This document shows positions 34,851-43,468 of a stretch of 64,000 bases of DNA, piece by piece. Origin of the DNA: Sphingomonas sp. BK580. GTDB lineage: Bacteria; Pseudomonadota; Alphaproteobacteria; Sphingomonadales; Sphingomonadaceae. The DNA is taken from positions 55,484 through 119,483 of the forward strand of contig NZ_JACIAY010000016.1 of assembly GCF_014194975.1 (NCBI RefSeq), in the 5' to 3' direction. The translations under genes and the position numbers were made by a program. Numbering within the stretch: the first letter of the stretch is position 1; each line of letters opens with the position of its first letter. Below the pieces are notes generated by a model. It was not told where the DNA came from and did no database searches. It saw nothing but the letters and a program-made list of their open reading frames with translations.

Positions 34851-35306
34851 ATGTCCTGGTTGTCGCTGCTTTCAATTTTAAACCTGTTTTTCACGGGCAC
34901 GTTGGCGGGTGTCGAGGTTGCCTCGCACTATGGCTTCGTGACCCATCCAACATTTCTTGGCGAAGCAGATCAAATCAGACTCCGTCAGGCTCTCATTCGT
35001 CGTCTGCGCGTCCTCGTACCGGCAATGTTTGGACCGGCTTTTCTCACCACCGTCGCCATCACCATGTTATCGGCAACCGGCCTCAAGCTGGACCTCCGCG
35101 GCGCCGCACTCACGGCTGACGCCTGTTGGATCTATGCTCGAATAATCGCAACGGTGCGGATCAACAGCGACACGATAAACTGGGACCCAGACGCGCCTCC
35201 TCCACGCTGGCCTGGCTTGGTTGCCAAAGCCGAGCGGTTTCATATCGCCGGTCTCTGGGCGGTGACGACTGCCTTTCTGTGCCTGTTGATCGCCGAGGCG
35301 CTATGA
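34851..35306 (+). CDS. DUF1772-like integral membrane protein
   Basis: 151 residues with about four membrane segments. FTGTLAGVEVASHYGFV near 15, then VRINSDTINWDPDAPPPRWP near 108, match the DUF1772 / anthrone-oxygenase-like family, whose members carry a conserved N-x-x-I-N-x-W motif. Function in bacteria is unclear. The upstream in-frame ATG at 34794 would add a second hydrophobic N-terminus and is less likely. Confidence 0.68.
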   Translation: MSWLSLLSILNLFFTGTLAGVEVASHYGFVTHPTFLGEADQIRLRQALIRRLRVLVPAMFGPAFLTTVAITMLSATGLKLDLRGAALTADACWIYARIIATVRINSDTINWDPDAPPPRWPGLVAKAERFHIAGLWAVTTAFLCLLIAEAL

Positions 35307-35340
35307 GCTGCACGCATAGAGCCGGTCGTCCGTCGTACAC

Positions 35341-35904
35341 TTAGCAGGCCCGGAGCGGAGCAGCTGGCACGATCACGCGCACAGTGCCGGTCGCGACATC
35401 GTAGACTTGCCCTGAAATCAGCCACTGTGCCGGCAAAGCCGGTACAGCACGCAAAGTCGCCACATCCGCTGCGACCGCCAAGTCCGGGTCCGCGACAGCC
35501 TTTTCTGCCAGGTTCAAAGTGTCGATCTCGAAGTAGCCGGCCAACAAATCGTGATCGTCGGCAAGGCGGGTGATGCCGCAATCGGTATGGTGCAGGACAA
35601 CGATGTGGAATTCTCCGTCACCGCCCGGGGTCGCTTGTGACACGTCGCCGATTCGGCCGAGCAGGCTCAGTTGCTGCAGCAGGCCCGGCGTGACGCGACC
35701 GCCAATGTTGCGCATCACCACTGCCTCTCCCGGTTGAAGCTGGAGCAGCTGAGCGGGATCGACCCGCATGTCGGCGCAGCCGACGATCAAGGCTTTGACG
35801 TGCGGAAGCTGCTCCGGCAACGAAGGCATGAGCGTATTGGCGGCCGCCTGCTCGTGGGCGAATGCTTCGTTTCGGGCCAAGAGCGTGTCGATGTAGCTCA
35901 TCAC
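35341..35904 (-). CDS. Beta-class carbonic anhydrase
   Basis: 187 residues. The zinc ligands are visible: Cys43 and Asp45 in VGCADMRVDP, and His/Cys in LHHTDCGI near 105. The order CxDxR...HxxC is diagnostic of beta carbonic anhydrases; the short length places it with the type II/CynT-like group. It interconverts CO2 and bicarbonate in the cytoplasm. Confidence 0.9.
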   Translation of the reverse strand: MMSYIDTLLARNEAFAHEQAAANTLMPSLPEQLPHVKALIVGCADMRVDPAQLLQLQPGEAVVMRNIGGRVTPGLLQQLSLLGRIGDVSQATPGGDGEFHIVVLHHTDCGITRLADDHDLLAGYFEIDTLNLAEKAVADPDLAVAADVATLRAVPALPAQWLISGQVYDVATGTVRVIVPAAPLRAC

Positions 35905-36034
35905 CGTCTCCTCGTCTGTCGTGGACTCACGCTGGAAGAATGGGCTGAGGAGGTAACATGCTCAATTACGCGTGGGGTAATGGCGCGCGGACATACATCG
36001 ACGCTATGCGATCAGGGGATTGCTGAGCGGACCT

Positions 36035-36841
36035 ATGATGAACGAGCTAGTTTGCGAACTCGGGGTGCTGCTCCGCGGCTGGCGGAGCCAGCGGGGCAAA
36101 AGCCAGCTTGAGACCGCGCTCGCTGCCGATGTGTCGCAGAGGCACCTCAGCTTTATCGAGAGCGGGCGTAGCGTACCGGGGCGCGAGAAGCTGCTCGCGA
36201 TCGCTGAAGCGCTCGACGTTCCGCTCCGCGATCGCAATGCCCTGCTGCTTGCGGCTGGCTATGCCCCTCTTTACCCGGAGCAGGCCTGGGACGCGCCGCA
36301 GATGCGCGCCATCACCGCCGCAGCCGAACGAATGCTGAAGCAGCAGGAGCCATATCCGGCGGTCCTCCTGGATCGGCACTGGAACGTCTTGGCTGCGAAC
36401 GGCGCCGCACCTCGCTTTTCCGGTCGCTTCGTGGATCTCGCGAAATGGTCGCAACCGCGCAATCTCCTGCGATTGACCTTCGATCCGGCCGGCTTGCGGC
36501 CCTTCATCCACGATTGGGATCAGGTGGCTCGCTCGTTGCTTGATCGCGTGCGCAGGGAGGCGATAGGTCGCGTGCTGGACAAAACTCTCCAAGGCTTGGT
36601 CGACACGCTGCTTGCATATCCAGGCGTTCCCGACGCAGTAGAATACAGGTCGGATAGCACCGACATGCCGATGATCCCGATCGGCTTCGTCAAAGACGGC
36701 ACGATCCTGCGATACTTTTCGATGGTCACGTCTGTTGGCGCGCCGACGGCGATTGCCGCCCAGGAGCTGCGAATTGAGTGCCTGTTCCCCGCCGATGAGG
36801 AGACCGAACGCGGGCACCTTAGGACGCCTTCGGCGCCATGA
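36035..36841 (+). CDS. XRE-family regulator with MmyB-like ligand domain
   Basis: About 268 residues. N-terminal helix-turn-helix: LGVLLRGWRSQRGKSQLETA, then VSQRHLSFIESGRSVPGREK. The remainder is the MmyB-like ligand-binding domain, with PYPAVLLDRHWNVLAANGAA near 112 and a C-terminal section near IPIGFVKDGTILRYFSMVT. MmyB-type proteins bind fatty-acid-like ligands. It is related in design, not in sequence detail, to the regulator at 51528. No adjacent divergent target is obvious. Confidence 0.87.
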   Translation: MMNELVCELGVLLRGWRSQRGKSQLETALAADVSQRHLSFIESGRSVPGREKLLAIAEALDVPLRDRNALLLAAGYAPLYPEQAWDAPQMRAITAAAERMLKQQEPYPAVLLDRHWNVLAANGAAPRFSGRFVDLAKWSQPRNLLRLTFDPAGLRPFIHDWDQVARSLLDRVRREAIGRVLDKTLQGLVDTLLAYPGVPDAVEYRSDSTDMPMIPIGFVKDGTILRYFSMVTSVGAPTAIAAQELRIECLFPADEETERGHLRTPSAP

Positions 36842-37228
36842 ATGGCCAGTACTGCCGTGCGCTGCGCTTGGAATCGCCTGTACCGCCGGCACTGACCACG
36901 CAGACGGAGGCGCGCGAGATCCAACCCCGCTTGTGCGCCCGCTCGAACACGATGCCGCCGGCGCCTGGGCAGTGGTGGAGCGAGTGCGTCTTTAACATCG
37001 AACGAGCAAAGCGCGCTCGATAGTATCGCCCTTCTGGCGAGTAGAGTTCGCTAGTTACCCAAATCAGGCCAGCTGGAAGGCTGCGCAGGACGTTCAAGAG
37101 GCTTAATCGCCGAGATGAACGGGCGGCCGGAGTTGGGAAGCAGGCACGGCGCCGGGAACGGCCGCTTCTGGGTCAAGGCGATCGCGTAGGCAGTCGCTCG
37201 CCCCACAGGGCGAGCAACAACCAGACCG
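36842..37228. other. Intergenic stretch with one 63-bp repeat and a doubtful ORF
   Basis: A 92-codon minus-strand frame (36819-37097) overlaps the end of the XRE gene and has no recognisable motif; I do not support it as a gene. The clear element is the repeat at 37112-37174. Confidence 0.45.
37112..37174 (+). repeat. 63-bp TGGGTC repeat
   Basis: Begins GAGATGAACGGGCGGCCGGA, has TTGGGAAGCAGGCAC, ends GGAACGGCCGCTTCTGGGTC; exactly 63 bp and among the best-preserved copies. Confidence 0.85.
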
Positions 37229-38017
37229 TCACACGGTGCGGATGGTCCCGCCATCGATGACAAACTCCGCGCCGTGGATCGCGGCCGCGCGTTCGGCGGC
37301 AAGATAGGCGATCAGGTCCGCGACCTCCTCAGGCTCGGCTCCGCGCCCGATCGGAATACCGCCAAGGACATCAAGAACAGACTGGCGGGCGTCTTCGATC
37401 GTGCCGCCGTTGGCTGCCTGAAGCATGGCGAGGAAGTCGCCCGTGGCGTCCGTCATAATCCAGCCAGGCGACACAGCATTGACCCGCACACCCTTTGGCC
37501 CAACCTCCTTGGAGATCGACTTGCTGTAAGTCCGAAGCGCAGCCTTCGCGGCCGCGTAACCGGTCGTGGACTCGGGCAGCGGAAGCACAGACTGGATCGA
37601 GGTGACGTGCACCACAACGCCGTTGCCCCGTTCGAGCATCTGCGGGATCAGCAAACGATCGAGCCGGACCGTCGCCAGCAGGTTCAAGTTCAACTCAGCG
37701 AGCCAGTGTTCGTCCGTCAACGCAGCAAAGCCACCAGCCGGCGAGGCGGAGCCGCCGACGACGTGAGCGAGGATGTCGATGCCGCCCAGCCGCTCGAGCG
37801 CTTCCCTGGCAAGTGCCTTGCCGCCATCGGGCGTGGTCAGATCCGCCTGCACGTATTCGACGCCGCCGATTGTGTCCTTGATTGCCCTCGCCGCCGTGAT
37901 GACCCGTGCGCCGCCGGCTAGGAAGCGCTCGACGGTCGCGCGGCCGAGACCCTTAGTACCCCCGCTGACAAGTACGCGCTTGCCAGCGAATTCGCTGGGA
38001 TCGATCGTGACGCTCAT
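37229..38017 (-). CDS. SDR-family oxidoreductase
   Basis: 262 residues: SGGTKGLGRATV (cofactor loop, about 18-29), HVVGGSASP near 87 in place of the usual NNAG, Ser in VHVTSIQS near 138, YAAAK near 152-156 and the end HGAEFVIDGGTIR. Otherwise a normal classical SDR. It starts inside the last bases of the NTF2-like gene (4-bp overlap), so the pair is coupled, and the LysR gene at 38440 is divergent. Confidence 0.88.
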   Translation of the reverse strand: MSVTIDPSEFAGKRVLVSGGTKGLGRATVERFLAGGARVITAARAIKDTIGGVEYVQADLTTPDGGKALAREALERLGGIDILAHVVGGSASPAGGFAALTDEHWLAELNLNLLATVRLDRLLIPQMLERGNGVVVHVTSIQSVLPLPESTTGYAAAKAALRTYSKSISKEVGPKGVRVNAVSPGWIMTDATGDFLAMLQAANGGTIEDARQSVLDVLGGIPIGRGAEPEEVADLIAYLAAERAAAIHGAEFVIDGGTIRTV

Positions 38018-38349
38018 ACCGTGATCTCCAGCGTCTCGATGGCGCCGTTCGTCAGTCGAAAGCGGTAGGTGAAGCGGAGCGGGCTGCCCGGGAAGTCACC
38101 GTGGGCAGGACCTTCGACTACGACAGCCCCGCCTTCTTGCCGAACGCTATCCGGCATGAAGATCGCGTTTACCGGGACCACTTCTTCTTCGAGAAGCTGC
38201 CGAATGGCCGGCCGCCCTTCGAACCGCTTGCCGTTATCGATGACCACGGCGTCGGGCTGGAAGGGCTTCAACATGCCGTCGACATCGAGACGGGCGTTCG
38301 CCTCGACATAGTCGGCGATAGGGCTGGGTAGGTCCATGGACATGGTCAT
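38014..38349 (-). CDS. SnoaL/NTF2-like protein
   Basis: 111 residues: IADYVEANARLDVDGMLKPF, then PDAVVIDNGKRFEGRPAI, AHGDFPGSPLRFTYRF and IETLEITV. The NTF2-like fold is clear from the DG-K/R-G-x-x-AI motif. Translationally coupled to the SDR downstream (ATGA). Probably an accessory enzyme or isomerase for the same compound (inference). Confidence 0.8.
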   Translation of the reverse strand: MTMSMDLPSPIADYVEANARLDVDGMLKPFQPDAVVIDNGKRFEGRPAIRQLLEEEVVPVNAIFMPDSVRQEGGAVVVEGPAHGDFPGSPLRFTYRFRLTNGAIETLEITV

Positions 38350-38439
38350 CTCCTTGCTGGTGATGGCCTCAATCTAGCGATGGACATTCCACTCGATAAC
38401 CGAGACAAATCGCCACAGCGTGTCACGGAAAGCGGGATA

Positions 38440-39348
38440 ATGAGTCGCCATTCGCTGATCGAACTGGAGGCGGTACTCGCTATCGTCCGGTGCGGCTCGT
38501 TCCGCGCGGCAGCGCTGGACCTAGGCCTTTCGACGACCGCGATCAGCAACGCGGTGGGCAAGCTCGAACGGGCGCTGGCGGTGCGGCTCTTCAATCGCAC
38601 CACGCGCAGCGTCTCACTCACGCACGCCGGGCGGATTTTCGTCGCGCAGATCAAGCCAGCGCTCGAGGACATACAGAAGGCGATGAACACTGCACGCTCG
38701 CAGCAGGAGGTTCCATCGGGCACGCTACGCATCAATGCCTTCGCAACGGCGGCGCGCGAGATCATGGCACCCCTCGTCCTGGGCTACCTACGGCGCTATC
38801 CGCAGGTGCATGTCGACCTCGTAACCGAGGGGCGGCTGGTCGACGTCGTCGCAGCGGGCTTCGATCTGGGGGTGCGCAGCGCTGACTTCGTTCCGAGCGA
38901 CGCGATCGCCATCCCGCTCGGTCAAGTTCGCCGAATGGCCGTCGCGGCGTCACCCGCCTTCTTCGAGAGTCGGACGATTCCCCAGTTGCCGCAGGAGCTG
39001 CTGAGCTATCCATGCCTGCGCATCCGGTTGCCGAACGGCGCCTTGTTCCAGTGGCGTTTCGAGAAGGACGGCGAGGAGCTGCAGATCGACGTCGAGGGAC
39101 CGATCACGCTCGACGAGGCGTCGCTATCGCGGATGGCAGCGACGAATGGCGTGGGAATCGGCTATTTCATGGAAGCGGACGTTCGCGACGACATCGCGGA
39201 AGGCCGGCTCGTGCGCATCCTTGAAGACTGGACGCCGCCGCTCGCTCCGCTGTGCCTCTACTACCCCAACCGGCGCAACTCCTCGGCAGCCTTTCAAGCC
39301 TTCATCGCACTTGCCCGCGACTTTGGCGCTGGATGCCTTCAATCCTAA
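38440..39348 (+). CDS. LysR-family transcriptional regulator
   Basis: 302 residues starting ATG 38440 (LIELEAVLAIVRCGSFRAAA, then LSTTAISNAVGKLERALAVR). Effector domain from about 90 (GTLRINAFATAAREIMAPLV) with LYYPNRRNSSAAFQAFI at the end, the CrgA/DsdC-like subgroup that often regulates an adjacent oxidoreductase. Divergent from the NTF2-SDR pair. An upstream in-frame ATG at 38380 would take in the promoter gap. Confidence 0.9.
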   Translation: MSRHSLIELEAVLAIVRCGSFRAAALDLGLSTTAISNAVGKLERALAVRLFNRTTRSVSLTHAGRIFVAQIKPALEDIQKAMNTARSQQEVPSGTLRINAFATAAREIMAPLVLGYLRRYPQVHVDLVTEGRLVDVVAAGFDLGVRSADFVPSDAIAIPLGQVRRMAVAASPAFFESRTIPQLPQELLSYPCLRIRLPNGALFQWRFEKDGEELQIDVEGPITLDEASLSRMAATNGVGIGYFMEADVRDDIAEGRLVRILEDWTPPLAPLCLYYPNRRNSSAAFQAFIALARDFGAGCLQS

Positions 39349-39487
39349 GCGTGACTGCTGCGGGTGTTGCGATGGCCTTCGTACTACCGCCGCTGACGCT
39401 CAAGATGCGCGCCCAGCGGCCGCATTTCAGCTAGCGATTATGAGGCCCGAAGAACAGGCCTGTGGCGAATGCCTGCCGTCGTCAGCT

Positions 39488-39551
39488 GACATGAACAAAT
39501 GTCCGGTGTTGGTAAAGGCCGGAGTCCAGCGCCAACGTCCGAGACTGGGTC
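39488..39551 (+). repeat. 63-bp-type TGGGTC repeat, diverged copy (64 bp)
   Basis: Contains ATGAACAAATGTCCGGTGTT and ends AACGTCCGAGACTGGGTC. The second copy of the 430-bp segment begins in its last six bases. Confidence 0.65.
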
Positions 39552-39655
39552 GCCGAGGCGCCGTGACGCAATCAGCCTCAGGACTATCTAACTTGCGGTT
39601 GCTCGTGAACAGCTTGAGGATGGCGGAGCCTCATACGAGTCGAAGGGTGACGTCG

Positions 39656-39865
39656 ATGGCAAGTGAACCGGTGAAGGGACCCGCGTCCTACTTTCCGTCG
39701 ATCGAAAAGAAGTACGGCAAGCCGATCGCCGAATGGCAGCAGATCGTCCGAGACCGTCTTCCCGCCAAGCACATGGAGTTGGTGGCCATGCTGAAGGATG
39801 AGCACGGTATGGGACACGGGCATGCCAATGCGGTCGTGGTACACACCCTGTCTGAGAAGGGCTAG
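39656..39865 (+). CDS. DUF4287 domain protein, copy 2
   Basis: 69 residues, the same protein as at 7715-7924 except for Val in place of Ala near the end (VVVHTLSEKG). The conservation of an intact frame with a conservative change, in a segment otherwise copied whole, suggests a recent duplication. Function unknown; the DUF4287 domain is small and mostly helical. Confidence 0.8.
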   Translation: MASEPVKGPASYFPSIEKKYGKPIAEWQQIVRDRLPAKHMELVAMLKDEHGMGHGHANAVVVHTLSEKG

Positions 39866-39912
39866 CCTGCTCACCGGACACCTGCGCGGAACGCCCGAAA
39901 GGGTTGAGCGGA

Positions 39913-39975
39913 GAGGTGAACGACCGGCCGGAGTTGGGAAGGGGGGAGGAGCGGCTGAGTGACCGATTGTGGGTC
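39913..39975 (+). repeat. 63-bp TGGGTC repeat
   Basis: Same sequence as the copy at 7972; right end of duplicated segment copy 2. Confidence 0.85.
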
Positions 39976-39986
39976 GTCCCTACTTG

Positions 39987-40307
39987 CTACGGAAGCGGAC
40001 GTCGGCTCGGCGTTGTAGGCACCGCCCACAATGTTAGGTCCGCTCGTTCAGGCGGCACAACGCTCGTGCTCATGATGGCAGCTGCCTCTTCCACCTTGAT
40101 ATGCACCGCGTAGAGGATGCAGCCATCCGAGTCGGTTATGTCAACGCGCCAGCACTCATTCCTCCAAATCTGCTCAGCATGGCTCTTGAGCAGATCAGCG
40201 AGCGCGATCGCTGTCTCTATACGCGCTTCAACGACACAGCATGCGCTTAGCGGATGCCTCTCCCAAACATGCGTGTCGCTGCGAAGCTCCATGTTGAACC
40301 GAGCCAT
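39987..40307 (-). CDS. DUF6894-like small protein
   Basis: 106 residues: MARFNMELRSDTHVWERHPL, then a helix with VEARIETAIALADLLKSHAE, and ECWRVDITDSDGCILYAVHI. The plan (short strand, helix rich in Ala/Glu, then W-x-V-x-I-x-D-x-D-G) is that of the DUF6894 family, common in rhizobia and sphingomonads. It has a longer C-terminal tail than usual. Function unknown. Confidence 0.55.
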   Translation of the reverse strand: MARFNMELRSDTHVWERHPLSACCVVEARIETAIALADLLKSHAEQIWRNECWRVDITDSDGCILYAVHIKVEEAAAIMSTSVVPPERADLTLWAVPTTPSRRPLP

Positions 40308-40602
40308 CGTTGCGGTCCCTCTCGACGGCGAGATGGTAGGATGTAGGGCGTTATTTTCAAAGGCTTAGAACGTTTTCGGCTGGTGTATTGTATTTCTTTG
40401 CACCTGCGACCGATCGCCCGGTCTGCTGCGACTGCTGACTTCCAAGCTGAGGCAGCGTTTGCCCGCTGAAGTTAGATCGGCATGTCTCACGGTTCGCTGC
40501 TCCGCTTCTGCGAGCCGCTGATCTGCGTTATCGTCACCGCTCAAACCGGGAGCGGAGCGTTGGTGGCTGAGAGACGCTCAACTCCCTAGCAGGAGCTTGT
40601 CA

Positions 40603-41394
40603 ATGCCTTCTCTCGTCCAATCAGCGCTCGCCCGCTTCGTCAAGCGCCTCGAGCTCGGCGTCGAACTCAGTGACGCGGAGCGCCAAGCGATCCTGCAGCT
40701 TCCTGGGCTCGAAGCGCATTCCCGCCAGGGTCGTGAGCTTGCCCGCCCCGGTGATACCGTCGATCATGCAATTCTCTGTGCCGAAGGCATCATTGGCCGG
40801 TTCGACATCATGCGTTCTGGCGCGCGGCAGATCACGGCATTGTACGTCCCCGGCGATATGTCTGACCTACACTCCGTCGTCGCGCCCTCGATCACCTGGG
40901 GCCTGACGCCACTCGGTCCTTCGACGATCGTTCGCATACCGCATACGGATCTAAAGAGGTTGGCGACAAGCTACCCGAACCTGGCGCTGGCTTTTTGGCG
41001 CGAGACAACGGTCGATGCATCCATCCTCGCGAAGTGGATCGCCAACATGGGGCGGAAGGAAGCACGGGCCCGCATCGCCCACCTTCTGTGCGAGCTTGGC
41101 GTGCGCATGCAGCGGGCCGAAGTGGGAGAGCGCTTAAATTACGAGCTCCCGCTGACTCAGGAGCAGATCGGCGATGCGACCGGCCTAACCGCGGTTCACG
41201 TCAACCGCACCATGAATGCTCTGCGGCGCGACGGCATCGTGGACGTCCGCAATCGTCGGGTTCTGATCACTCGCTGGGACGAGCTCGTAGCGATTGCAGA
41301 GTTCGATGCGAGATATCTGCTAGCAGGCACCACTAAGCCGGCATTGCCGTCCCTTGCAACGAAGGCGATCATCCGAGTAGAGGCAAGTCACTGA
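40603..41394 (+). CDS. Crp/Fnr-family transcriptional regulator
   Basis: 263 residues. cNMP-binding beta roll at about 30-130 (LARPGDTVDHAILCAEGIIG, FDIMRSGARQITALYVPGDM), a long helix, then Crp-type helix-turn-helix LPLTQEQIGDATGLTAVHVN (about 190). No Fnr-type Cys cluster is present. AGGAG lies 7 bp before the ATG at 40603; TTG 40597 is less likely. Sphingomonad Crp relatives of this type are common next to small DUF6894 genes. The 295 bp upstream (40308-40602) hold no gene. Confidence 0.88.
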   Translation: MPSLVQSALARFVKRLELGVELSDAERQAILQLPGLEAHSRQGRELARPGDTVDHAILCAEGIIGRFDIMRSGARQITALYVPGDMSDLHSVVAPSITWGLTPLGPSTIVRIPHTDLKRLATSYPNLALAFWRETTVDASILAKWIANMGRKEARARIAHLLCELGVRMQRAEVGERLNYELPLTQEQIGDATGLTAVHVNRTMNALRRDGIVDVRNRRVLITRWDELVAIAEFDARYLLAGTTKPALPSLATKAIIRVEASH

Positions 41395-41412
41395 TTTCGA
41401 TGAGGATTTGGT

Positions 41413-41586
41413 ATGCCGAGCTTCCTGTTCCACATCCAGAACGGGTCCGAGCGGCCCGAAACCGAAGCGGTGGAGCTCCCCAGCGTGAAAGCGGCTAAGG
41501 AGGAGGCGGTTACGCTCGCCGGCACCATGCTCAAGGACATCGATGGCGCGTTCTGGGAGGACGGCGTCCTTTGCATCGATCGATGA
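41413..41586 (+). CDS. DUF6894-like small protein
   Basis: 57 residues: MPSFLFHIQNGSERPETEAV, then ELPSVKAAKEEAVTLAGTML and the short end FWEDGVLCIDR. It starts 19 bp after the Crp-type gene in the same direction. The family usually ends with a further strand, so this copy may be slightly truncated by the stop at 41584. Missed by length-limited gene calling. Confidence 0.6.
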   Translation: MPSFLFHIQNGSERPETEAVELPSVKAAKEEAVTLAGTMLKDIDGAFWEDGVLCIDR

Positions 41587-41699
41587 GGCTAGACGCGCCA
41601 AGGACACGTGATAGCCTCTTCGGACCATGCTAATGCGGCTCTCCTGCCAATCAGGCCAGCCGAACAGCCGCACAGAGCGCTTAAGGCGACTTGAGCGGC

Positions 41700-41762
41700 G
41701 AGATGAATAGGCGTCCGAATTTGGAAGGGCGCCTCGTGGCCCTGAGTGGCCGTCTCTGGGTC
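41700..41762 (+). repeat. 63-bp TGGGTC repeat
   Basis: Begins GAGATGAATAGGCGTCCGAA, then TTTGGAAGGGC, ends GAGTGGCCGTCTCTGGGTC; exactly 63 bp. Confidence 0.85.
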
Positions 41763-41843
41763 TGCCCGGCAGGGCAGCTGGCGGTCGGCTCACGACCAAG
41801 ACGTTTCACTGGCTGGGACAAATGTGCGAGGAGAGCTGTAATT

Positions 41844-42032
41844 TCAGGCTGCCTCGCCGTCAGAATCGAGATCAATCGCTGCCCAAGTCGGCAAACGATC
41901 AAGGTCATCGAGTTCGGCGCGCAGCAGCCCGTCGTAGACTTCGGGAAACAGCCGTGCAGCCGCGTCCCAAATAGGCTGGCCTGCGGCGATCTGCTGCGCT
42001 CCGGCGCGGGCTTCAGCAACAATAGCGCAGCG
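41844..42032 (-). pseudogene. Stop-to-stop fragment of an unknown gene
   Basis: In one minus frame 62 codons read as plausible protein (QQIAAGQPIWDAAARLFPEV, then LDDLDRLPTWAAIDLDSDGE) and end in TGA, but there is no start codon before the upstream stop. Probably the 3' remnant of a lost gene. Family not recognised. Confidence 0.3.
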
Positions 42033-42097
42033 TTAGCTGAATCGCCCCATCTCCCCAGAGTGAGTGGGCCACCACTTTGGTAGTATCTGGACGTAAA

Positions 42098-42841
42098 TCA
42101 CGAGTTCTGGCGTAGCTTTCGATAGAAGAACGATATCATCTCGTGCCAGCCGTGTTCGGCGGCCGCCTCGTCGAAGACCGGGAAGTCCGGCTTCATCCAC
42201 CCGTGCTTCGCGGGATACAGCTCGGACGTGTAACGCACGCGTGAGCCTTGCAAAGCCGCTTCGAACCGCTCTGCCATAGCCGGTGGGTAGCTCCCGTCAT
42301 CCCGCGCGACCGCGATGTAGAGTTCAGCGTCCAGCTTTGGCGCGTAACCGTGCGGGCTGTCCGGGGCGTCGGTTGCCAGATTGCCGCCATGGAAACTCGC
42401 GACCGCTGCGAACCGGTCAGGCCAGGTGCCAGCCGCTGCGATCGCCATCCCGCCGCCCATGCAGAAGCCGACCGCACCCAGCTTGTCGCCCTGAACGTCC
42501 GGTCGGCCATCGAGATAGCGCAGGAATGCCTCCGTATCTTCCGCCGCCTTCGCGTTGCTCGTCGTCGCCATCAACGGACCAAGGACGGCCCGGACGTCGC
42601 CCTTGAACACCTCGGTCGGATCGAGTGGACCATAGGACCCGTATCGGTAGAACAGGTCGGGCAGCATCACGACGAAGCCCGCCGCAGAAAGACGCTCGGC
42701 CATGTGGAGCACCGCGGGCCGGATCCCGCCGGCATCCATGTAGAAGATGACCGCGGGCACGCTCCGACCGTCGCCGGGGGTGAAGAGGTGGACGGGGCAC
42801 TCGCCATCATGGGTGGGAATGGTGGCCTGCTCGTACGACAT
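42098..42841 (-). CDS. Dienelactone hydrolase family protein (paralogue of 33046)
   Basis: 247 residues: FYMDAGGIRPAVLHMAERL near 33, LPDLFYRYGSYGPLDPTEVF near 58, Cys-nucleophile elbow GFCMGGGMAIA near 122 and HGWMKPDFPVFD with the His near 212. Same family and close sequence to 33046-33798. Divergent from a MarR gene with an operator-like palindrome between them, so it is probably induced by an aromatic or electrophilic effector. Confidence 0.9.
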   Translation of the reverse strand: MSYEQATIPTHDGECPVHLFTPGDGRSVPAVIFYMDAGGIRPAVLHMAERLSAAGFVVMLPDLFYRYGSYGPLDPTEVFKGDVRAVLGPLMATTSNAKAAEDTEAFLRYLDGRPDVQGDKLGAVGFCMGGGMAIAAAGTWPDRFAAVASFHGGNLATDAPDSPHGYAPKLDAELYIAVARDDGSYPPAMAERFEAALQGSRVRYTSELYPAKHGWMKPDFPVFDEAAAEHGWHEMISFFYRKLRQNS

Positions 42842-42906
42842 CGAACCGCTCCTATGGTCATCGGCTTAGCTGCCGGGCAGCGCTCATAGACAATTGGCGA
42901 CGGGTT

Positions 42907-42922
42907 ACATATGCACGTATGT
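42907..42922. promoter_or_regulatory. MarR operator candidate
   Basis: ACATA-TGCACG-TATGT is a 16-bp inverted repeat between the divergent DLH and MarR genes. It ends 15 bp before ATG 42938, which favours that start over ATG 42911, which lies inside the palindrome. Confidence 0.6.
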
Positions 42923-42937
42923 ACCCGTCAACGTGAA

Positions 42938-43426
42938 ATGGAGTCCGGGATGGAGGTCGACGTTCTCGCAACGCCGGGACACCTCGTCAGTCTTGCGGCT
43001 AGAGGGTTCGCGCGACTGAGCGAAGCGCGGCTCAAGCCGTTTGGCTTCGGGGTCGGGCAGATACCAGTGCTCATCGCGCTGCGGGATGGCCAAGCGACCA
43101 CGCAACGCGACCTAGCGCGCCTAGCGAGGGTCGAACAGCCACCCATGGCGCAGATGCTCGCGCGTATGGAGCGCGATGGATTGATCGAGCGAACACCTGA
43201 TCCCAATGACGGGCGCAGCCATCGAGTCGAACTGACCGAGGCGGCAAGGGTGCGGCTACCGGAAGCCTGTGCCGTGTTGCTGGCAGGCAATAGGGACGCG
43301 CTCAGCGGCTTCTCCGATGAGGAGAGCAACGCACTCGTCAGCTTGCTCATCCGCCTCCTCGCCAACCTCGATCGAATTGCCGTAGGGACGGTCGCGTCCG
43401 AGCCGGCGGGCATGACACCCGCATGA
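42938..43426 (+). CDS. MarR-family transcriptional regulator
   Basis: 162 residues: FGVGQIPVLIALRDGQATTQ, then ARLARVEQPPMAQMLARMER and the wing DGLIERTPDPNDGRSHRVEL. This is a complete MarR winged helix with dimer helices at both ends. It probably represses itself and the divergent dienelactone hydrolase. Confidence 0.9.
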   Translation: MESGMEVDVLATPGHLVSLAARGFARLSEARLKPFGFGVGQIPVLIALRDGQATTQRDLARLARVEQPPMAQMLARMERDGLIERTPDPNDGRSHRVELTEAARVRLPEACAVLLAGNRDALSGFSDEESNALVSLLIRLLANLDRIAVGTVASEPAGMTPA

Positions 43427-43468
43427 TGCCGGCGCGACTACCCGGGCGGGTCTGGCTTAGACAATTTC

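Larger units (their letters stand above)
39546..39975 (+). repeat. 430-bp duplicated segment, copy 2
   Basis: Near-identical to 7605-8034 with about four base differences, including one in the DUF4287 codon for Val/Ala. It starts and stops at TGGGTC ends of two 63-bp repeats. The DNA on either side shows no similarity to the flanks of copy 1 beyond those repeats. Confidence 0.92.

Noticed and set aside
36819..37097. 92-codon minus-strand ORF after the XRE regulator
   Set aside because: Overlaps the regulator end, has no motif and no good ribosome site.
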